Under the pieces are notes generated by a model that saw only the letters and a list, made by a program, of their open reading frames with translations, was not told the DNA's origin and did no database searches. The position numbers were made by a program, and so were the translations under genes. From JAEZDP01 sp964430855 (GTDB taxonomy: Bacteria > Acidobacteriota > Vicinamibacteria > Vicinamibacterales > Vicinamibacteraceae), in NCBI GenBank assembly GCA_964430855.1, contig CAYSHC010000002.1:39895-103894 (forward strand): a stretch of 64,000 nucleotides of DNA. The letters are read 5' to 3'. Below, one piece after another: positions 8,249-17,486 of the stretch (position 1 is the stretch's first letter; every line of letters begins with the position of its first letter).

Positions 8249-9334
8249 TCAGCGTCGCGACGCAGCCGCGGCCAGGGCGTCGGCGGCAGCGGCGTCGACG
8301 CTGCGCCAGCGGCGCACGGCGTAGCCGACGGCATAGCTCGCCGCGTTGAACCCCGTCTCGGTACCGGCGCCGACGCGTTCCGCCAGCGCGAGGGCCTCCG
8401 CCCGTGCCGCCTCGCCCGCGTCGGCGGCGTCGAGCAGGAGGGACACCAGCGACCGTGGCGGCCGTGCCAGCGGCACATCCAGCGCGGCGCCGAGGAACCC
8501 GTGGAGGGCGCGCAGGTAGTCGTCCTCGCGCGCGAGGTTGGGATGAACGTGGCCGCCGGAGAGGGGCACCAGCTGCCGCAGACCCGTCGCAGCCGCATGC
8601 AGCCGCTCGGCGTGGGCGAACGGCACGACCTCGTCGTCGCGTGCGTGGAGCAGCAGGACGGGGGAGCCGGCGCGGCCGATGCGGCTGTGCGACGCGAACG
8701 GGTGCCGCAGGAGCCATCGCACCGGCAGGTACGGATAGATCTCCGCCGCCACGTCGGCGACGCTCGTGAACGCGCCCTCGAGGACCAGCGCGGCCTCGTC
8801 GACGTCGGCCGCGACCTGCGTCGCCGCGCCCGACCCGAGCGACCACCCGTAGATCGCGATACGCGACGGCGGCACACCGATGTCGTCGGTGAGCCAGCGC
8901 CACGCCGTCATCGCCGCCGCCACCATGCCAGGCTCGCTCGGCTCGCCCGCTGATTCGCCGAACCCCGGGTACTCGACGGCGACGACGTTCAGGCCGAGCA
9001 GCGACAGCTGATGGCACCGTGCGACGTTCATCGTCGACGACACGTTGGCGGCGTTGCCGTGAAGGAAGATCACCCAGCCGGCCTCCCTGGCGGGCCGCGT
9101 CCGGTACACCCACAACGGGTGCACGGCGCCCGTGTCGTCGGCGATGCGCAGCCGCTCGGGCACGAGGCCGAGGTCGGCCGGGACGTCGGACATTGCTCGG
9201 ACAGGCCTGTAGATCAGGTCGGTCTCGTGCCACTTCAGCCAGCCGAGGATGCCGGCGTACGGCACGACGACACAGATCACCACTGCAAGCAGGAGGCTTC
9301 TGGCGCGCCGCGGGCGAGGGGCCGGGGCGTTCAC
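8249..9334 (-). CDS. Membrane-anchored alpha/beta hydrolase (Bem46/ABHD-like)
   Basis: The protein starts at the GTG at 9334, which overlaps the stop of the PEGA gene, and has 361 residues. An N-terminal membrane helix (about residues 12-33) is followed by the family phrase ETDLIYRP and the oxyanion-type strand FLHGNAANVSS. The nucleophile elbow is GWSLGSG, the acid is in HARDDEVVPF, and the histidine is in GGHVHPNL. This is the arrangement of Bem46/ABHD13-17-type serine hydrolases. The C-terminal 80 residues are an Ala-rich helical extension. The substrate is unknown. It is convergent with the CDF gene 52 bases away. Confidence 0.88.
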   Translation of the reverse strand: MNAPAPRPRRARSLLLAVVICVVVPYAGILGWLKWHETDLIYRPVRAMSDVPADLGLVPERLRIADDTGAVHPLWVYRTRPAREAGWVIFLHGNAANVSSTMNVARCHQLSLLGLNVVAVEYPGFGESAGEPSEPGMVAAAMTAWRWLTDDIGVPPSRIAIYGWSLGSGAATQVAADVDEAALVLEGAFTSVADVAAEIYPYLPVRWLLRHPFASHSRIGRAGSPVLLLHARDDEVVPFAHAERLHAAATGLRQLVPLSGGHVHPNLAREDDYLRALHGFLGAALDVPLARPPRSLVSLLLDAADAGEAARAEALALAERVGAGTETGFNAASYAVGYAVRRWRSVDAAAADALAAAASRR

Positions 9335-10407
9335 CGCGCGTCGGGCAGGACGGCCTCGAGGCGGGCCGTCTCGCCTGCCGTGACGTCGACTCTGAAGAGG
9401 CGTCCGCCTGCCGGGCCCACGACGAGCACGTCGTGCCGCCCCGGCCGCAGGCCGTCGACGGTGATGGGGGTTGGTCCGCGCTCGCGGCCGCCGAGCGTCA
9501 CGATGGCGCCGGGAGGCGTCGAGACGATGTGCACCGCGCCCGTGGTGGCGGCGGGCGCGGCCGACGGCCCCCCTCCGGAGATCGCCGCGCCCCCGGCCGC
9601 GCTCGAGGCTGCTGGCGCATCGGCTCCCGCCGCCGATGCCGGCGCGGCGGGAGCGCTCATGGTGGAGCCGGCCCGCTGGACGACCAGGCGCAGATCGCGT
9701 CCCGGCTCGACGGCGATCTCCGCGGGCAGCGTGCGCGGTGTCCCGCCGCCGGACGAGATGGCCAGATCCGCCGGTCCGTCCACGTGCAGGGTCAGAGGCG
9801 ACGTCGCGGTGCCGACGTCCCCCACGGCATCGTTCGCGACGGCTGATGCGTCCCACGGCCGGGTGCGCAGCAGGTAGGCCGTCTCGAGGCCGAGCGCGAC
9901 TACCAGCGCCGCGACGAGCAGCCAGACCCACGCGGGTGTGCGCGGCGCGTCGACCGTTGGCTCGCGCATCCGGAGCGTGCTCCAGTCGGGTTGGCCGAAC
10001 GTCGGCGTCCGTTCAACGTCCGGCGCCGGCGCGCGCGCCGCGCCGCGGGCCGTGACCGGGGACGTGGCAGACGTCCCTGTCGCCACGGCGCGTTCCGCCC
10101 CGGGTCCCGAACCGGGCCCCGAGGACGCCTGGCCGGGAGGGCTCGCCGGCGGGCGACCGCTGCCCCCGTCGGCTCGTGCAGCGGAGCCGTCGGGCGTCGA
10201 CGGCACGGCGGGTTGTGGCGGCGGCACATCGACCACTTCCACGGAGGCCAGGTCGCGATCGGACGGCGGCCAGGTCGGCGTGTCGTGGCCCGCGGCCTGC
10301 TGTTCCCGGCGCAGCGCGTGTGTCCGCTTCAGCAGGGCCTCGAGGCGGGCGCTGATCTCTTCTGGTGTCGGCCCCGACGGTGCGGGGTGTTCGGGATCCT
10401 GGGTCAC
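9331..10407 (-). CDS. PEGA-domain membrane protein with Pro/Ala-rich cytoplasmic region
   Basis: From the GTG at 10407 the protein has 358 residues. It consists of an N-terminal helical stretch (EEISARLEALLKRTHALRRE), a long low-complexity Pro/Ser/Gly region, and one membrane helix (TPAWVWLLVAALVVALGLETAYLL). An extracytoplasmic part ends in a PEGA domain (AVHIVSTPPGAIVTLGGRERGPTPI). PEGA domains occur in surface-layer-like and kinase-associated proteins. The start is uncertain because the frame remains open for 60 more codons upstream and no good ribosome site precedes the GTG. It is coupled to the hydrolase gene and divergent from the M48 protease gene. Confidence 0.7.
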   Translation of the reverse strand: MTQDPEHPAPSGPTPEEISARLEALLKRTHALRREQQAAGHDTPTWPPSDRDLASVEVVDVPPPQPAVPSTPDGSAARADGGSGRPPASPPGQASSGPGSGPGAERAVATGTSATSPVTARGAARAPAPDVERTPTFGQPDWSTLRMREPTVDAPRTPAWVWLLVAALVVALGLETAYLLRTRPWDASAVANDAVGDVGTATSPLTLHVDGPADLAISSGGGTPRTLPAEIAVEPGRDLRLVVQRAGSTMSAPAAPASAAGADAPAASSAAGGAAISGGGPSAAPAATTGAVHIVSTPPGAIVTLGGRERGPTPITVDGLRPGRHDVLVVGPAGGRLFRVDVTAGETARLEAVLPDAR

Positions 10408-10575
10408 GGCGGCTCGTTCGCTTGTACTGCCTCTCCAGGCCGACGTCAACCGCATGAGCCCGCCGCTGCTGTCCACAGTGGAGACGCGACGCCCCAACAC
10501 GGCGACGCGTCGGCGGTACAGGTGCAGTCCAGGCAGGACACCGGCCTTGGCAGTCTCTTTGCAAACCGGTAAGGC

Positions 10576-11424
10576 ATGGCTACGCAATCGGTCGTCGCTC
10601 GCGCCGGCATGCTGCGCGTCCCGCTGATGGTGATGGCGCTCACGGCCGCCGCGACGTCAGGCACGCTCGCGGCGATACAGCTGATATCGGTGGAGGACGA
10701 AGTCCGCATCGGGCAGGAGGCCCAGAAGGAGGTTCGCTCACAGGTACCGGAGTTGAGCGACGCCGCCACGCGCGACTACGTGCAGGCGCTCGGACGCTCG
10801 CTGGCGCCCCACGCGGACGGTCCGGAGTATCCCTACTCGTTCACCGTCGCCAACCAGCGCGACCTGAACGCCTTCGCGCTGCCGGGCGGGCCGGTGTGGG
10901 TCAACCGGGGTGTCCTCGAGGCGGCGACGACGGAGGCGCAGGTCGCCGGCGTGATCGCGCACGAGATCTCGCACATCTCGAAACGTCACGCGGCCGACCA
11001 GCTCACGAAGGCGACGGTTGCCAACGGCCTCCTCGGCCTCCTTGGCGCCGTGCTCGGCGACGAAGGCGGCACCGGGGCGATGGCCACGCGCGCGGTCGCG
11101 GGCCTTGCCGCCAACGGCTTCATGCTGAAGTTCAGTCGCGACGACGAACGTGAGGCCGACGAGGAAGGCCTGCGCATCATGCAGCGCGCCGGCTACGACC
11201 CGAGGGGGATGGTCGAGTTCATGTCGCTGCTCGTCGAGCAGCAGCAGCGCAATCCGGGTGCGGTCGAGCGCTTCCTCTCGAGCCACCCGGCCCCGGCCGA
11301 GCGCGTCCAGGATATCCAGCGCATCGCGGCGACGATGCCGCAGGGGCGGCGCGACAGCGCGAAGTTCCAGGAGATTCGCGCCAGGCTCCAGCGACTTCCC
11401 GATCCGCCGACAACCCGGCGTTGA
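10576..11424 (+). CDS. M48-family periplasmic metalloprotease (BepA/LoiP-like)
   Basis: The 282-residue protein has an N-terminal signal-like hydrophobic segment (residues 12-36) and the zinc motif HEISH at residues 129-133. The third ligand is Glu193 in READEEG, spaced as in M48 peptidases. It lacks the C-terminal TPR domain of BepA and ends shortly after the SHPAPAERV phrase, so it is closer to LoiP or YggG in size. These enzymes degrade misfolded envelope proteins. It is a single gene followed by a perfect GC-rich hairpin. Confidence 0.9.
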   Translation: MATQSVVARAGMLRVPLMVMALTAAATSGTLAAIQLISVEDEVRIGQEAQKEVRSQVPELSDAATRDYVQALGRSLAPHADGPEYPYSFTVANQRDLNAFALPGGPVWVNRGVLEAATTEAQVAGVIAHEISHISKRHAADQLTKATVANGLLGLLGAVLGDEGGTGAMATRAVAGLAANGFMLKFSRDDEREADEEGLRIMQRAGYDPRGMVEFMSLLVEQQQRNPGAVERFLSSHPAPAERVQDIQRIAATMPQGRRDSAKFQEIRARLQRLPDPPTTRR

Positions 11425-11528
11425 CGGGACGGGCCGGCACGCATCCGACGCGTCATTCATTTCCGGGTGTCATACCGACGCGGCTGGATGCGTGTCGCCC
11501 CACTGCACCTTCTGTGTCCGTGTGGTGC

Positions 11529-11560
11529 CGCCCCTGCGGCGCCGCGCAGGGGCGCTTCTC
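11529..11560 (+). terminator. GC-rich hairpin after the M48 gene
   Basis: CGCCCCTGCG at 11529-11538 pairs perfectly with CGCAGGGGCG at 11545-11554 across a six-base loop, followed by CTTCTC. The weak T tract means it could be a poor intrinsic terminator. Its position between the convergent M48 and gltS genes fits a bidirectional stop. Confidence 0.5.
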
Positions 11561-11572
11561 TCACCGCGCCGC

Positions 11573-12829
11573 TCAGGGCGTGCCCAGCAGGTTCAGGAAC
11601 ACCGTGATGACCAGGTTGTTCGACACGTCGATGAAGAACGCCCCGACCATCGGCACGACGAGGAAGGCCTGCGGCGCGGGTCCGTACCGTTCGACGAGCG
11701 CTTCCATGTTGGCCATGGCATTGGCCGTGGTGCCGAGCATGAAGCCGATGAACCCGCCGGTCATCACCGCGGCGTCGTAGTCACGGCCCATGGCCCGGAA
11801 GATGAGCCACGGCGCGATGGCCAGCAGCGCGGCGCCCTGCGCGAGCAGCAGGATCGTGAGCGGCAGCGCGAGCCCGACGAGCTGCCACAGCTTGAGCGTC
11901 ATCAGCGCGAGCACGAGGAAGAACGCCAGCGCCACCGACCCGATGTCGTCGATGATGGCCTGCGACAGCCTGAAGATGCCGGTCGCCTCGTCGATGTTGC
12001 GCAGCACGATGGCGACGAGCATCGCGCCGATGTAGGCGGGCAGCACGATGCCCTGCTGCGTCAGCCAGGCGCTGATGCCCGACCCCACCCACATGGCAAA
12101 CAGGATGAGTGCCGTGGCCTTCATCAGCGCGTACGCCTCGCGGTCGTCTCCCGGCGGCGTCGGCGTCGCGTCGGCAGGCCCGTCGATGGCCCGCTCGACG
12201 ACATGGTGTGCCAGCGGGGCGCTGCCGGCCGTCCCGGTACGCGCGCTCCCGCCGGTGCCTGGCGGCGTCGTCTTCCTCTCGATGAGCCACGTGCCAACCG
12301 GCCCGCCGAGCAGCCCGCCCGCGACGATGCCCGCCATGGCCGCGGCCACGGCCACCGTCTCGGCGCTCACGACGCCGGCCTGTTCGAACAGCGGGGCGAA
12401 GGCGAGGCCGGTCGCGGGGCCTCCGGCAAGGGTCACCGAGCCGGCCAGGACGCCGAGCAGCGGCGGCTGGCCGAGGGCCACGGCCAGCCCTGCCCCGAGC
12501 ACGTTCTGGAACACCGTGAAGGCCGACGAGATCGCGAGGAACAGGAACACCAGCGGGCCACCGCGCTTCAGGAGGCCGAGGCTCGCCCCGAACCCGACGC
12601 TGGTGAAGAACGCGATCATCAGCGGCGTCTGCCACGTCGTGTCGAAGACGAACGGCACCTGCCCGCGCACGTGACCGACCGTCATCACCGCCGAGACGAT
12701 CAGGCCCCCGACGACCGGCGCCGGGATGTTGAGCCGCGCGAGCAGCGGCACGCGGTCGCGAATGGCGTAGCCCATGAAGAGCACGACGCCCGCGAACGCG
12801 AGGGTGTTGATGGCATCGATGGTGAACAC
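11573..12829 (-). CDS. gltS: Sodium/glutamate symporter (GltS family)
   Basis: From the GTG at 12829 (VFTIDAINTLAFAG) the protein has 418 residues and about ten to twelve membrane helices in two inverted halves. Each half has a Gly-rich re-entrant signature: GGLIVSAVMTVGHV and TLAGGPATGLAFAP in the first, and GFIGFMLGTTANAMANM in the second. A hydrophilic loop of about 45 residues in the middle is rich in Pro, Thr and Gly. GltS proteins import glutamate with sodium. The frame extends upstream but has no plausible start there. It is divergent from the cardiolipin synthase gene, with starts only 51 bases apart. Confidence 0.88.
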   Translation of the reverse strand: MFTIDAINTLAFAGVVLFMGYAIRDRVPLLARLNIPAPVVGGLIVSAVMTVGHVRGQVPFVFDTTWQTPLMIAFFTSVGFGASLGLLKRGGPLVFLFLAISSAFTVFQNVLGAGLAVALGQPPLLGVLAGSVTLAGGPATGLAFAPLFEQAGVVSAETVAVAAAMAGIVAGGLLGGPVGTWLIERKTTPPGTGGSARTGTAGSAPLAHHVVERAIDGPADATPTPPGDDREAYALMKATALILFAMWVGSGISAWLTQQGIVLPAYIGAMLVAIVLRNIDEATGIFRLSQAIIDDIGSVALAFFLVLALMTLKLWQLVGLALPLTILLLAQGAALLAIAPWLIFRAMGRDYDAAVMTGGFIGFMLGTTANAMANMEALVERYGPAPQAFLVVPMVGAFFIDVSNNLVITVFLNLLGTP

Positions 12830-12880
12830 GCCGTGCGATGATACACGCCGTTTCCGAGGCCCTTCTTCAGACTGCCCGCC

Positions 12881-14338
12881 ATGCCGCCCTCTGGACCTGC
12901 CTCGCGCGTCCGACGTCCGCGCAGCCATCCGCGCCGGCTTCGGCGGCCCGTACCGCGGCGCTGGAGCACCTACCGCCGGCCGTCACGGCCGCGCGGGCGC
13001 CCGTGGCTGAGCACGCGCCTGCGCCGGCTGTTCTGGCTGTGGCAGCCCTGGGCCCTCGTCGGCGGCTGGGCGCTGGCGGTCGACCGCTTCGGGCTGGCGA
13101 GCTGGACCCTGGCCGTCGCGCTCATCGCGTACCTGCTGCGATTCCCTGAACGGACGCCGACGCTCGGGCTCGAGCATACGTCGCCCGTGGGCAGCCAGGC
13201 GTTCCTCTCGACGGTCGTCGGGCTCACCGGGCAGGAGTTCATCCCGGGCAACACCGTGGACGTCCTGGAGAACGGCGACGCGTTCTACCCGGCGATGCTC
13301 GAGGCCATCGCGTCGGCAGAGCAGTCGGTGACGCTGGAGCAGTACATCATGTGGGCCGGCGAGGTCAGCGACCGCTTTGCGGCCGCTCTGGCCGAGCGCG
13401 CGCGTGCCGGCGTCAGCGTCAAGCTGCTGCTCGACGCCGTCGGCTCCAGCACGCTCGGTGACCGCGCGCTCCAGGTGCTCAAGGACGCGGGCTGCGAGGT
13501 CGCCTGGTACAACCGCATCCACTGGTACACGGTGGGGCGCTTCAACAACCGCAGCCATCGCAAGACGCTCATCGTCGACGGACGGATCGGCTTCACGGGT
13601 GGCGCAGGCATCGCGGATCACTGGCGCGGGGACGCACGCGGCACCGAGGAGTGGCGCGACACGCAGGTACGCATCGAAGGCCCCGCGGTCCACGCGCTCC
13701 AGCACGGCTTCGCGATCAACTGGCTTCGCACGACGGGCGAGGTGCTGCAGGGCGAGGCGTTCTTCCCGACGCCGCCCGCGGCCGGGCCGACCGCCGTACA
13801 GGTCATCAACAGCTCACCCGACGCCGGCGCCTCGGGCGCGCGTCTCGCGTACTACCTGGCCATCGTCTCGTCACGGAAGCGCATCGACATCGTCAACCCG
13901 TACTTCGTGCCCGACGAGGTTGCCGTCGAGACGCTTGCCGAGGCCGCCGCGCGCGGCGTGCAGGTGCGCGTGCTCGTCACCGGGGTCCGCAACGACAACT
14001 GGCTCGCGCGGCACAACAGCGTGCGGCTCTACGGGCCGCTGCTCGAGGGTGGCGTGAAGGTGTACGAGTACCACCCGCGGATGCTGCACCAGAAGGTGAT
14101 GATCGTCGACGGCTGCTGGTGTAGTGTGGGCACCAGCAACTTCGACAACCGCTCGTTCGCGCTCAACGAGGAAACCACGCTGTGCGTCTGTGACGAGTCG
14201 GTGGTCGCTGCCCTGTCGCGCGCGTTCGACGACGACCTGGCCGAGAGCCGCGAGGTCAGTTTCGACGCCTGGCGGCGCCGGGGGCTGTGGGCGCGCGTGC
14301 AGGAGCTCGTCGCGTCATTGCTCAGGGATCAGGTGTGA
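12881..14338 (+). CDS. cls: Cardiolipin synthase (phospholipase D superfamily)
   Basis: The 485-residue protein begins with an unusually Arg/Pro-rich stretch of about 45 residues, then two membrane helices (about residues 50-85). Two phospholipase D domains follow, with HxKxxxxD motifs HRKTLIVDG and HQKVMIVDG, each followed by the expected GG or GTSNFDNRS phrase. Cls joins two phosphatidylglycerol molecules to make cardiolipin. The basic N-terminus may be an over-extended start, because an in-frame start farther in would leave a more typical protein. The next gene starts within its stop codon (GTGTGA). Confidence 0.92.
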   Translation: MPPSGPASRVRRPRSHPRRLRRPVPRRWSTYRRPSRPRGRPWLSTRLRRLFWLWQPWALVGGWALAVDRFGLASWTLAVALIAYLLRFPERTPTLGLEHTSPVGSQAFLSTVVGLTGQEFIPGNTVDVLENGDAFYPAMLEAIASAEQSVTLEQYIMWAGEVSDRFAAALAERARAGVSVKLLLDAVGSSTLGDRALQVLKDAGCEVAWYNRIHWYTVGRFNNRSHRKTLIVDGRIGFTGGAGIADHWRGDARGTEEWRDTQVRIEGPAVHALQHGFAINWLRTTGEVLQGEAFFPTPPAAGPTAVQVINSSPDAGASGARLAYYLAIVSSRKRIDIVNPYFVPDEVAVETLAEAAARGVQVRVLVTGVRNDNWLARHNSVRLYGPLLEGGVKVYEYHPRMLHQKVMIVDGCWCSVGTSNFDNRSFALNEETTLCVCDESVVAALSRAFDDDLAESREVSFDAWRRRGLWARVQELVASLLRDQV

Positions 14339-15123
14339 AGCAGATCCGTCGTCAACTCTCGCTGCCGTGGCCCGCCGGGGGCGTCACCGAGCCCGCGCCG
14401 GATGTGCGTCCCCCCGGCACGAAGGCGCCGGCAGGGCCCGACAAGCTCTCGATCCCTCCGCCGTCGGCGCCCGTCTTCGTGCGCAACGCGCGCGCACGTC
14501 GCTACATCCTGCGCGTGCTGGCCGACGGGCGTGTCCGCGTCACGATCCCGCGCTACGGGTCGAGGCGGGAGGCCGAGGCGTTCCTGCGGACGAGGCTCGC
14601 GTGGATTGCCGATCGCCGGCGCGAGCTGCAGGCGTCGCGCGTCGACAGGCGCTGGAGGCCCGGCACGCTGGTCTGGTGGCGAGGGGTGCTCGAGCCGGTA
14701 GTCGTCTTCGAGACCGACACGCCGGAAACGGTCGCGGTCGGCTGCGCCGACGTCCAGGTGGTGGCGGCGCCTGCCGACGACTACCGCGGCGTCCTCGAGC
14801 GGGCGATGCGCCGGATCGCGTCCGTCGAGCTGCCGCGCGAGCTGCTCGAGCTTGCGAGGCGCCATGACCTGACGGTGCAGGGCGTCACCATCCGCAACCA
14901 GCGGTCGCGCTGGGGGTCGTGCTCGCGGGACGGCCGGATCGCGCTCAACTGGCGGCTGCTGCAGATGCCCGAGCCCGTCCGCCAGTACGTGCTGCTGCAC
15001 GAGCTGATGCACCTGCGCGAGCACAACCACTCCGAGCGGTTCTGGGCGCTCGTCGAGGCCGTCTGCCCGTGGCACCTCGACGCTCGGCGGTGGCTGCGCC
15101 ACGAGGGGCTGACGCTGTGCTGA
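14335..15123 (+). CDS. YgjP-like (DUF45/SprT-type) zinc metalloprotease
   Basis: The GTG at 14335 gives 262 residues. The C-terminal half has the DUF45 signature RNQRSRWGSCS, then HELMH at residues 222-226 and a third ligand in HNHSERFW, as in YgjP/WSS1-like peptidases. The N-terminal half (VRNARARRYILRVLADG, VTIPRYGSRREAEAFL) is the usual beta-rich lead domain. The upstream 16 codons in the same frame lie inside cls and were left out. It overlaps cls and is followed after 16 bases by a coiled-coil protein gene. Confidence 0.88.
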   Translation: MKQIRRQLSLPWPAGGVTEPAPDVRPPGTKAPAGPDKLSIPPPSAPVFVRNARARRYILRVLADGRVRVTIPRYGSRREAEAFLRTRLAWIADRRRELQASRVDRRWRPGTLVWWRGVLEPVVVFETDTPETVAVGCADVQVVAAPADDYRGVLERAMRRIASVELPRELLELARRHDLTVQGVTIRNQRSRWGSCSRDGRIALNWRLLQMPEPVRQYVLLHELMHLREHNHSERFWALVEAVCPWHLDARRWLRHEGLTLC

Positions 15124-15139
15124 GCAGCGCACGCCTGCC

Positions 15140-16102
15140 GTGACCCGCCCCATCGTCGACGTCACCGGCCGTGTGGCGCGGCTGTTCCAGCAGCCTCCGC
15201 AGGAGTTCGTCGCGCACAGGAACGAACTCGCGCGCGACCTGGCGCGGGCGGGACAGCGCGAGCTGTCCACGCGGATCAAGGGGCTGGCCAGGCCGCCCGT
15301 CTCGGCGTGGGTCGTCAACCAGCTGTACTGGCACGAGCGCGCGGAGTACGACGCGCTGCTGGCGGCAGGGGCGGCGGCGCGCGACGCGCAGCAGTCGCGC
15401 CTGAGCGGACGCGGGGGCGACCTTGCGCGGGCGCTCGCCGAGCGCGACGCGATCATCGACAGGCTCTCGCGCCAGGCCGAGCGGCTGGCCGGCGCGGCCG
15501 GCGTGACGCTGAGCCGCGACATCCGCTCGCGCGTGCGCACGACCCTCGAGGCCATCGCCCTGCGCGCCGGCGACTCCTCGCTCGTCCACGGCCAGCTCAC
15601 CGACGACGTCCCGCTGCCCGGCCTGCAGGCCCTGGCGGGCCTCGTCGCCGCCGACCAGGACGCCGCGCCCGTCAAGCCCGCTCGCCCGGCGCTCGCGCTG
15701 GTGCCCTCGCCCGAACGCGGGGACGAGGCTGGCGCGATCGAGGCTCTTGCGGCGGAGCTCGACGAGCTGCGCGAGGTGCTGGAGGCCGCACGTGCGTCCG
15801 CCGCGGACGCGCAGGAGCGCGCCGACGAACATGCCGGCGCCGCCACCGCCGCGGAGCAGCAGGCAAGCGCGGCCTTGCGGGCGCTCGAGACGGCAAGGCA
15901 GCGTCTCGCGCAGGCCCAGGACGCCGCCCGTGCCGCGGCCGCGCGTGCGGCAGAAGCGTCCGGCGAGGCCGAGAAGGCGTCGGCCGAGGTGGAGGCGCTG
16001 GTCGCGCGTGAACGCGAGCTGCTCGCCAAGATCGAGGCGCTCGGCGGCCCGGCGCCCAGGACGCCGGCCCCGAAGAAGCGTCGCGTCAGCCGGAAGCGGT
16101 AA
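15140..16102 (+). CDS. Coiled-coil protein of unknown function
   Basis: The 320-residue cytoplasmic protein starts with VTGRVARLFQQPPQEFVAHRN and carries the conserved phrase RPPVSAWVVNQLYW near residues 50-64. The C-terminal 130 residues form an Ala/Glu/Arg-rich coiled coil ending in a basic tail (KKRRVSRKR). Related proteins are found in several high-GC bacteria without an assigned role. It is the third gene of the cls operon and overlaps the convergent Cys-cluster gene by 17 bases at the 3' end. Confidence 0.7.
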   Translation: MTRPIVDVTGRVARLFQQPPQEFVAHRNELARDLARAGQRELSTRIKGLARPPVSAWVVNQLYWHERAEYDALLAAGAAARDAQQSRLSGRGGDLARALAERDAIIDRLSRQAERLAGAAGVTLSRDIRSRVRTTLEAIALRAGDSSLVHGQLTDDVPLPGLQALAGLVAADQDAAPVKPARPALALVPSPERGDEAGAIEALAAELDELREVLEAARASAADAQERADEHAGAATAAEQQASAALRALETARQRLAQAQDAARAAAARAAEASGEAEKASAEVEALVARERELLAKIEALGGPAPRTPAPKKRRVSRKR

Positions 16103-17312
16103 AGGGCAGCGGGGCGCGTTCCCAGTCGCTCAGGCGGCGCGCGAGGTGCTCGGGCGAGCCGAGGTGGAGCAGCAGCAGGTCGGCCGTGCGGATGGCCGCC
16201 GCGACGCGAGCATCCGACGGATCGGGCGTCAGGCCATCAACAGCGGCGGCGGACGCCGATACAGGCAACCAGGCTTCCACCGTGGCCAGTGCCGCGGCCA
16301 GGTACGCGGCCACCGTGCGCAGTCCGCGTCCCTGGTAGGCCATCCACGCACCGAACGCTCGGGCCGCGAGGTACCGTCCGAGCCTGCCGCGCGCGAGGGG
16401 CTCGTCGAGCACCGCGCGCGCCTCGGCAGCCGGCACCCCCGGACGGCCGGGCACGCGCCATCGCTCGCCGGGCGGCACGGCGTCGAGGACGGCGTCAACG
16501 AAGGCTGTGCGCGCGCGCTCCTCGAGGCCCGGGGCCGGTGCCGTGATGGCCTCGCCCCCGCCGTCCTCCCATCGGCGAATCGCATCCACGACGAACGCGG
16601 GCTGCACGCCGCAGGATGGCCGCCAGGCCCGCAACCGCTCGTAGAGCGTCACCACGCGCCCGAGGCGCGCGTGCACCGAACCGCCGCCGTTCGCGAGGGC
16701 GTCCACCGTGGCGGCCTCGATGGCGTCGTACGCCTCGCGATCGGCGAGGCAGTCGGCGCGCAGCAGCGGGGGCCACGTCTCGCGGGCGTCGAGGCCCTCG
16801 ATGGCGGCCTCGGCGACAGGGCTCCCCGTGGCGTCCACGATGCGCGCAGGCTCCGCCACGTCACCGAGCGTCGCCAGTGCCGTCGGACACCAGTGCGACA
16901 GCGAGATATCCGTGCCGGCGGAGTCGCGCCTCACGATGCGCGGGAACTGCCGGCAGGCGATGGGCATCGCCGGGAGGCCCGCGTGCCGCTGCACGCGGCA
17001 GCAGCCGCCCGGCTGCGCCCGGTCGAAGAAGACGCACGTGCCGGCCGGCGTCCGGCCCAGCACGGCGCCCACGTCGTCCGGCCGGGCGTCGGGAAACGTA
17101 AGGGGAGACGAACCAGAAACCGTCGTGACGCGCCCGTCGTCGATGGCGCGCCGCAGCACGGGCAGCACGTGCCCCTCGACGGGAATCGGCCAGCCCGCGG
17201 AGCAGCAGGCCCCGGTGCTGGCGCAGGCGTAGCCGGCATGGAACGACAGCACCCGTACACGGCCCTTTGGACTGTTCGCGTCGTCGTTCACGCGAGGCGC
17301 ATGGTGCCACAT
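16086..17312 (-). CDS. YkgJ-like cysteine-cluster protein
   Basis: From the ATG at 17312 the protein has 408 residues. The first 110 residues hold the cysteines: CASTGACCSAGW, then CVFFD, then GGCCRV, then ACRQFPRI. This is the arrangement of YkgJ/FliB-like metal- or cluster-binding domains. The remaining 290 residues are Ala/Arg-rich helices with no recognised motif. FliB, a flagellin lysine methylase, shares this cysteine pattern, but no flagellar gene is nearby, so a methylase role is not claimed. The metal is unknown. Confidence 0.65.
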   Translation of the reverse strand: MWHHAPRVNDDANSPKGRVRVLSFHAGYACASTGACCSAGWPIPVEGHVLPVLRRAIDDGRVTTVSGSSPLTFPDARPDDVGAVLGRTPAGTCVFFDRAQPGGCCRVQRHAGLPAMPIACRQFPRIVRRDSAGTDISLSHWCPTALATLGDVAEPARIVDATGSPVAEAAIEGLDARETWPPLLRADCLADREAYDAIEAATVDALANGGGSVHARLGRVVTLYERLRAWRPSCGVQPAFVVDAIRRWEDGGGEAITAPAPGLEERARTAFVDAVLDAVPPGERWRVPGRPGVPAAEARAVLDEPLARGRLGRYLAARAFGAWMAYQGRGLRTVAAYLAAALATVEAWLPVSASAAAVDGLTPDPSDARVAAAIRTADLLLLHLGSPEHLARRLSDWERAPLPFTASG

Positions 17313-17474
17313 GACTGATTCATGATCGCAGGCGCCGAAGGTCGCACGTGCGACTGTCCGGCCTGACAGGCACACGACGGAGCGGAATCGGCGCCGGCGC
17401 CTGACGCGACCGGCGGGCCGGAGGCGGTCGCCGCGCCGGCACCGGACGCATTTGCGGGCGCGCCGCGAGGCGGC

Positions 17475-17480
17475 TACCAT
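17475..17480 (+). promoter_or_regulatory. Candidate -10 TACCAT six bases before the Nramp-like start
   Basis: GGCTACCAT ends six bases before the ATG at 17487, and no Shine-Dalgarno lies in the expected window. If the hexamer is the -10 element, transcription would begin at or next to the start codon. Confidence 0.4.
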
Positions 17481-17486
17481 CGCGCG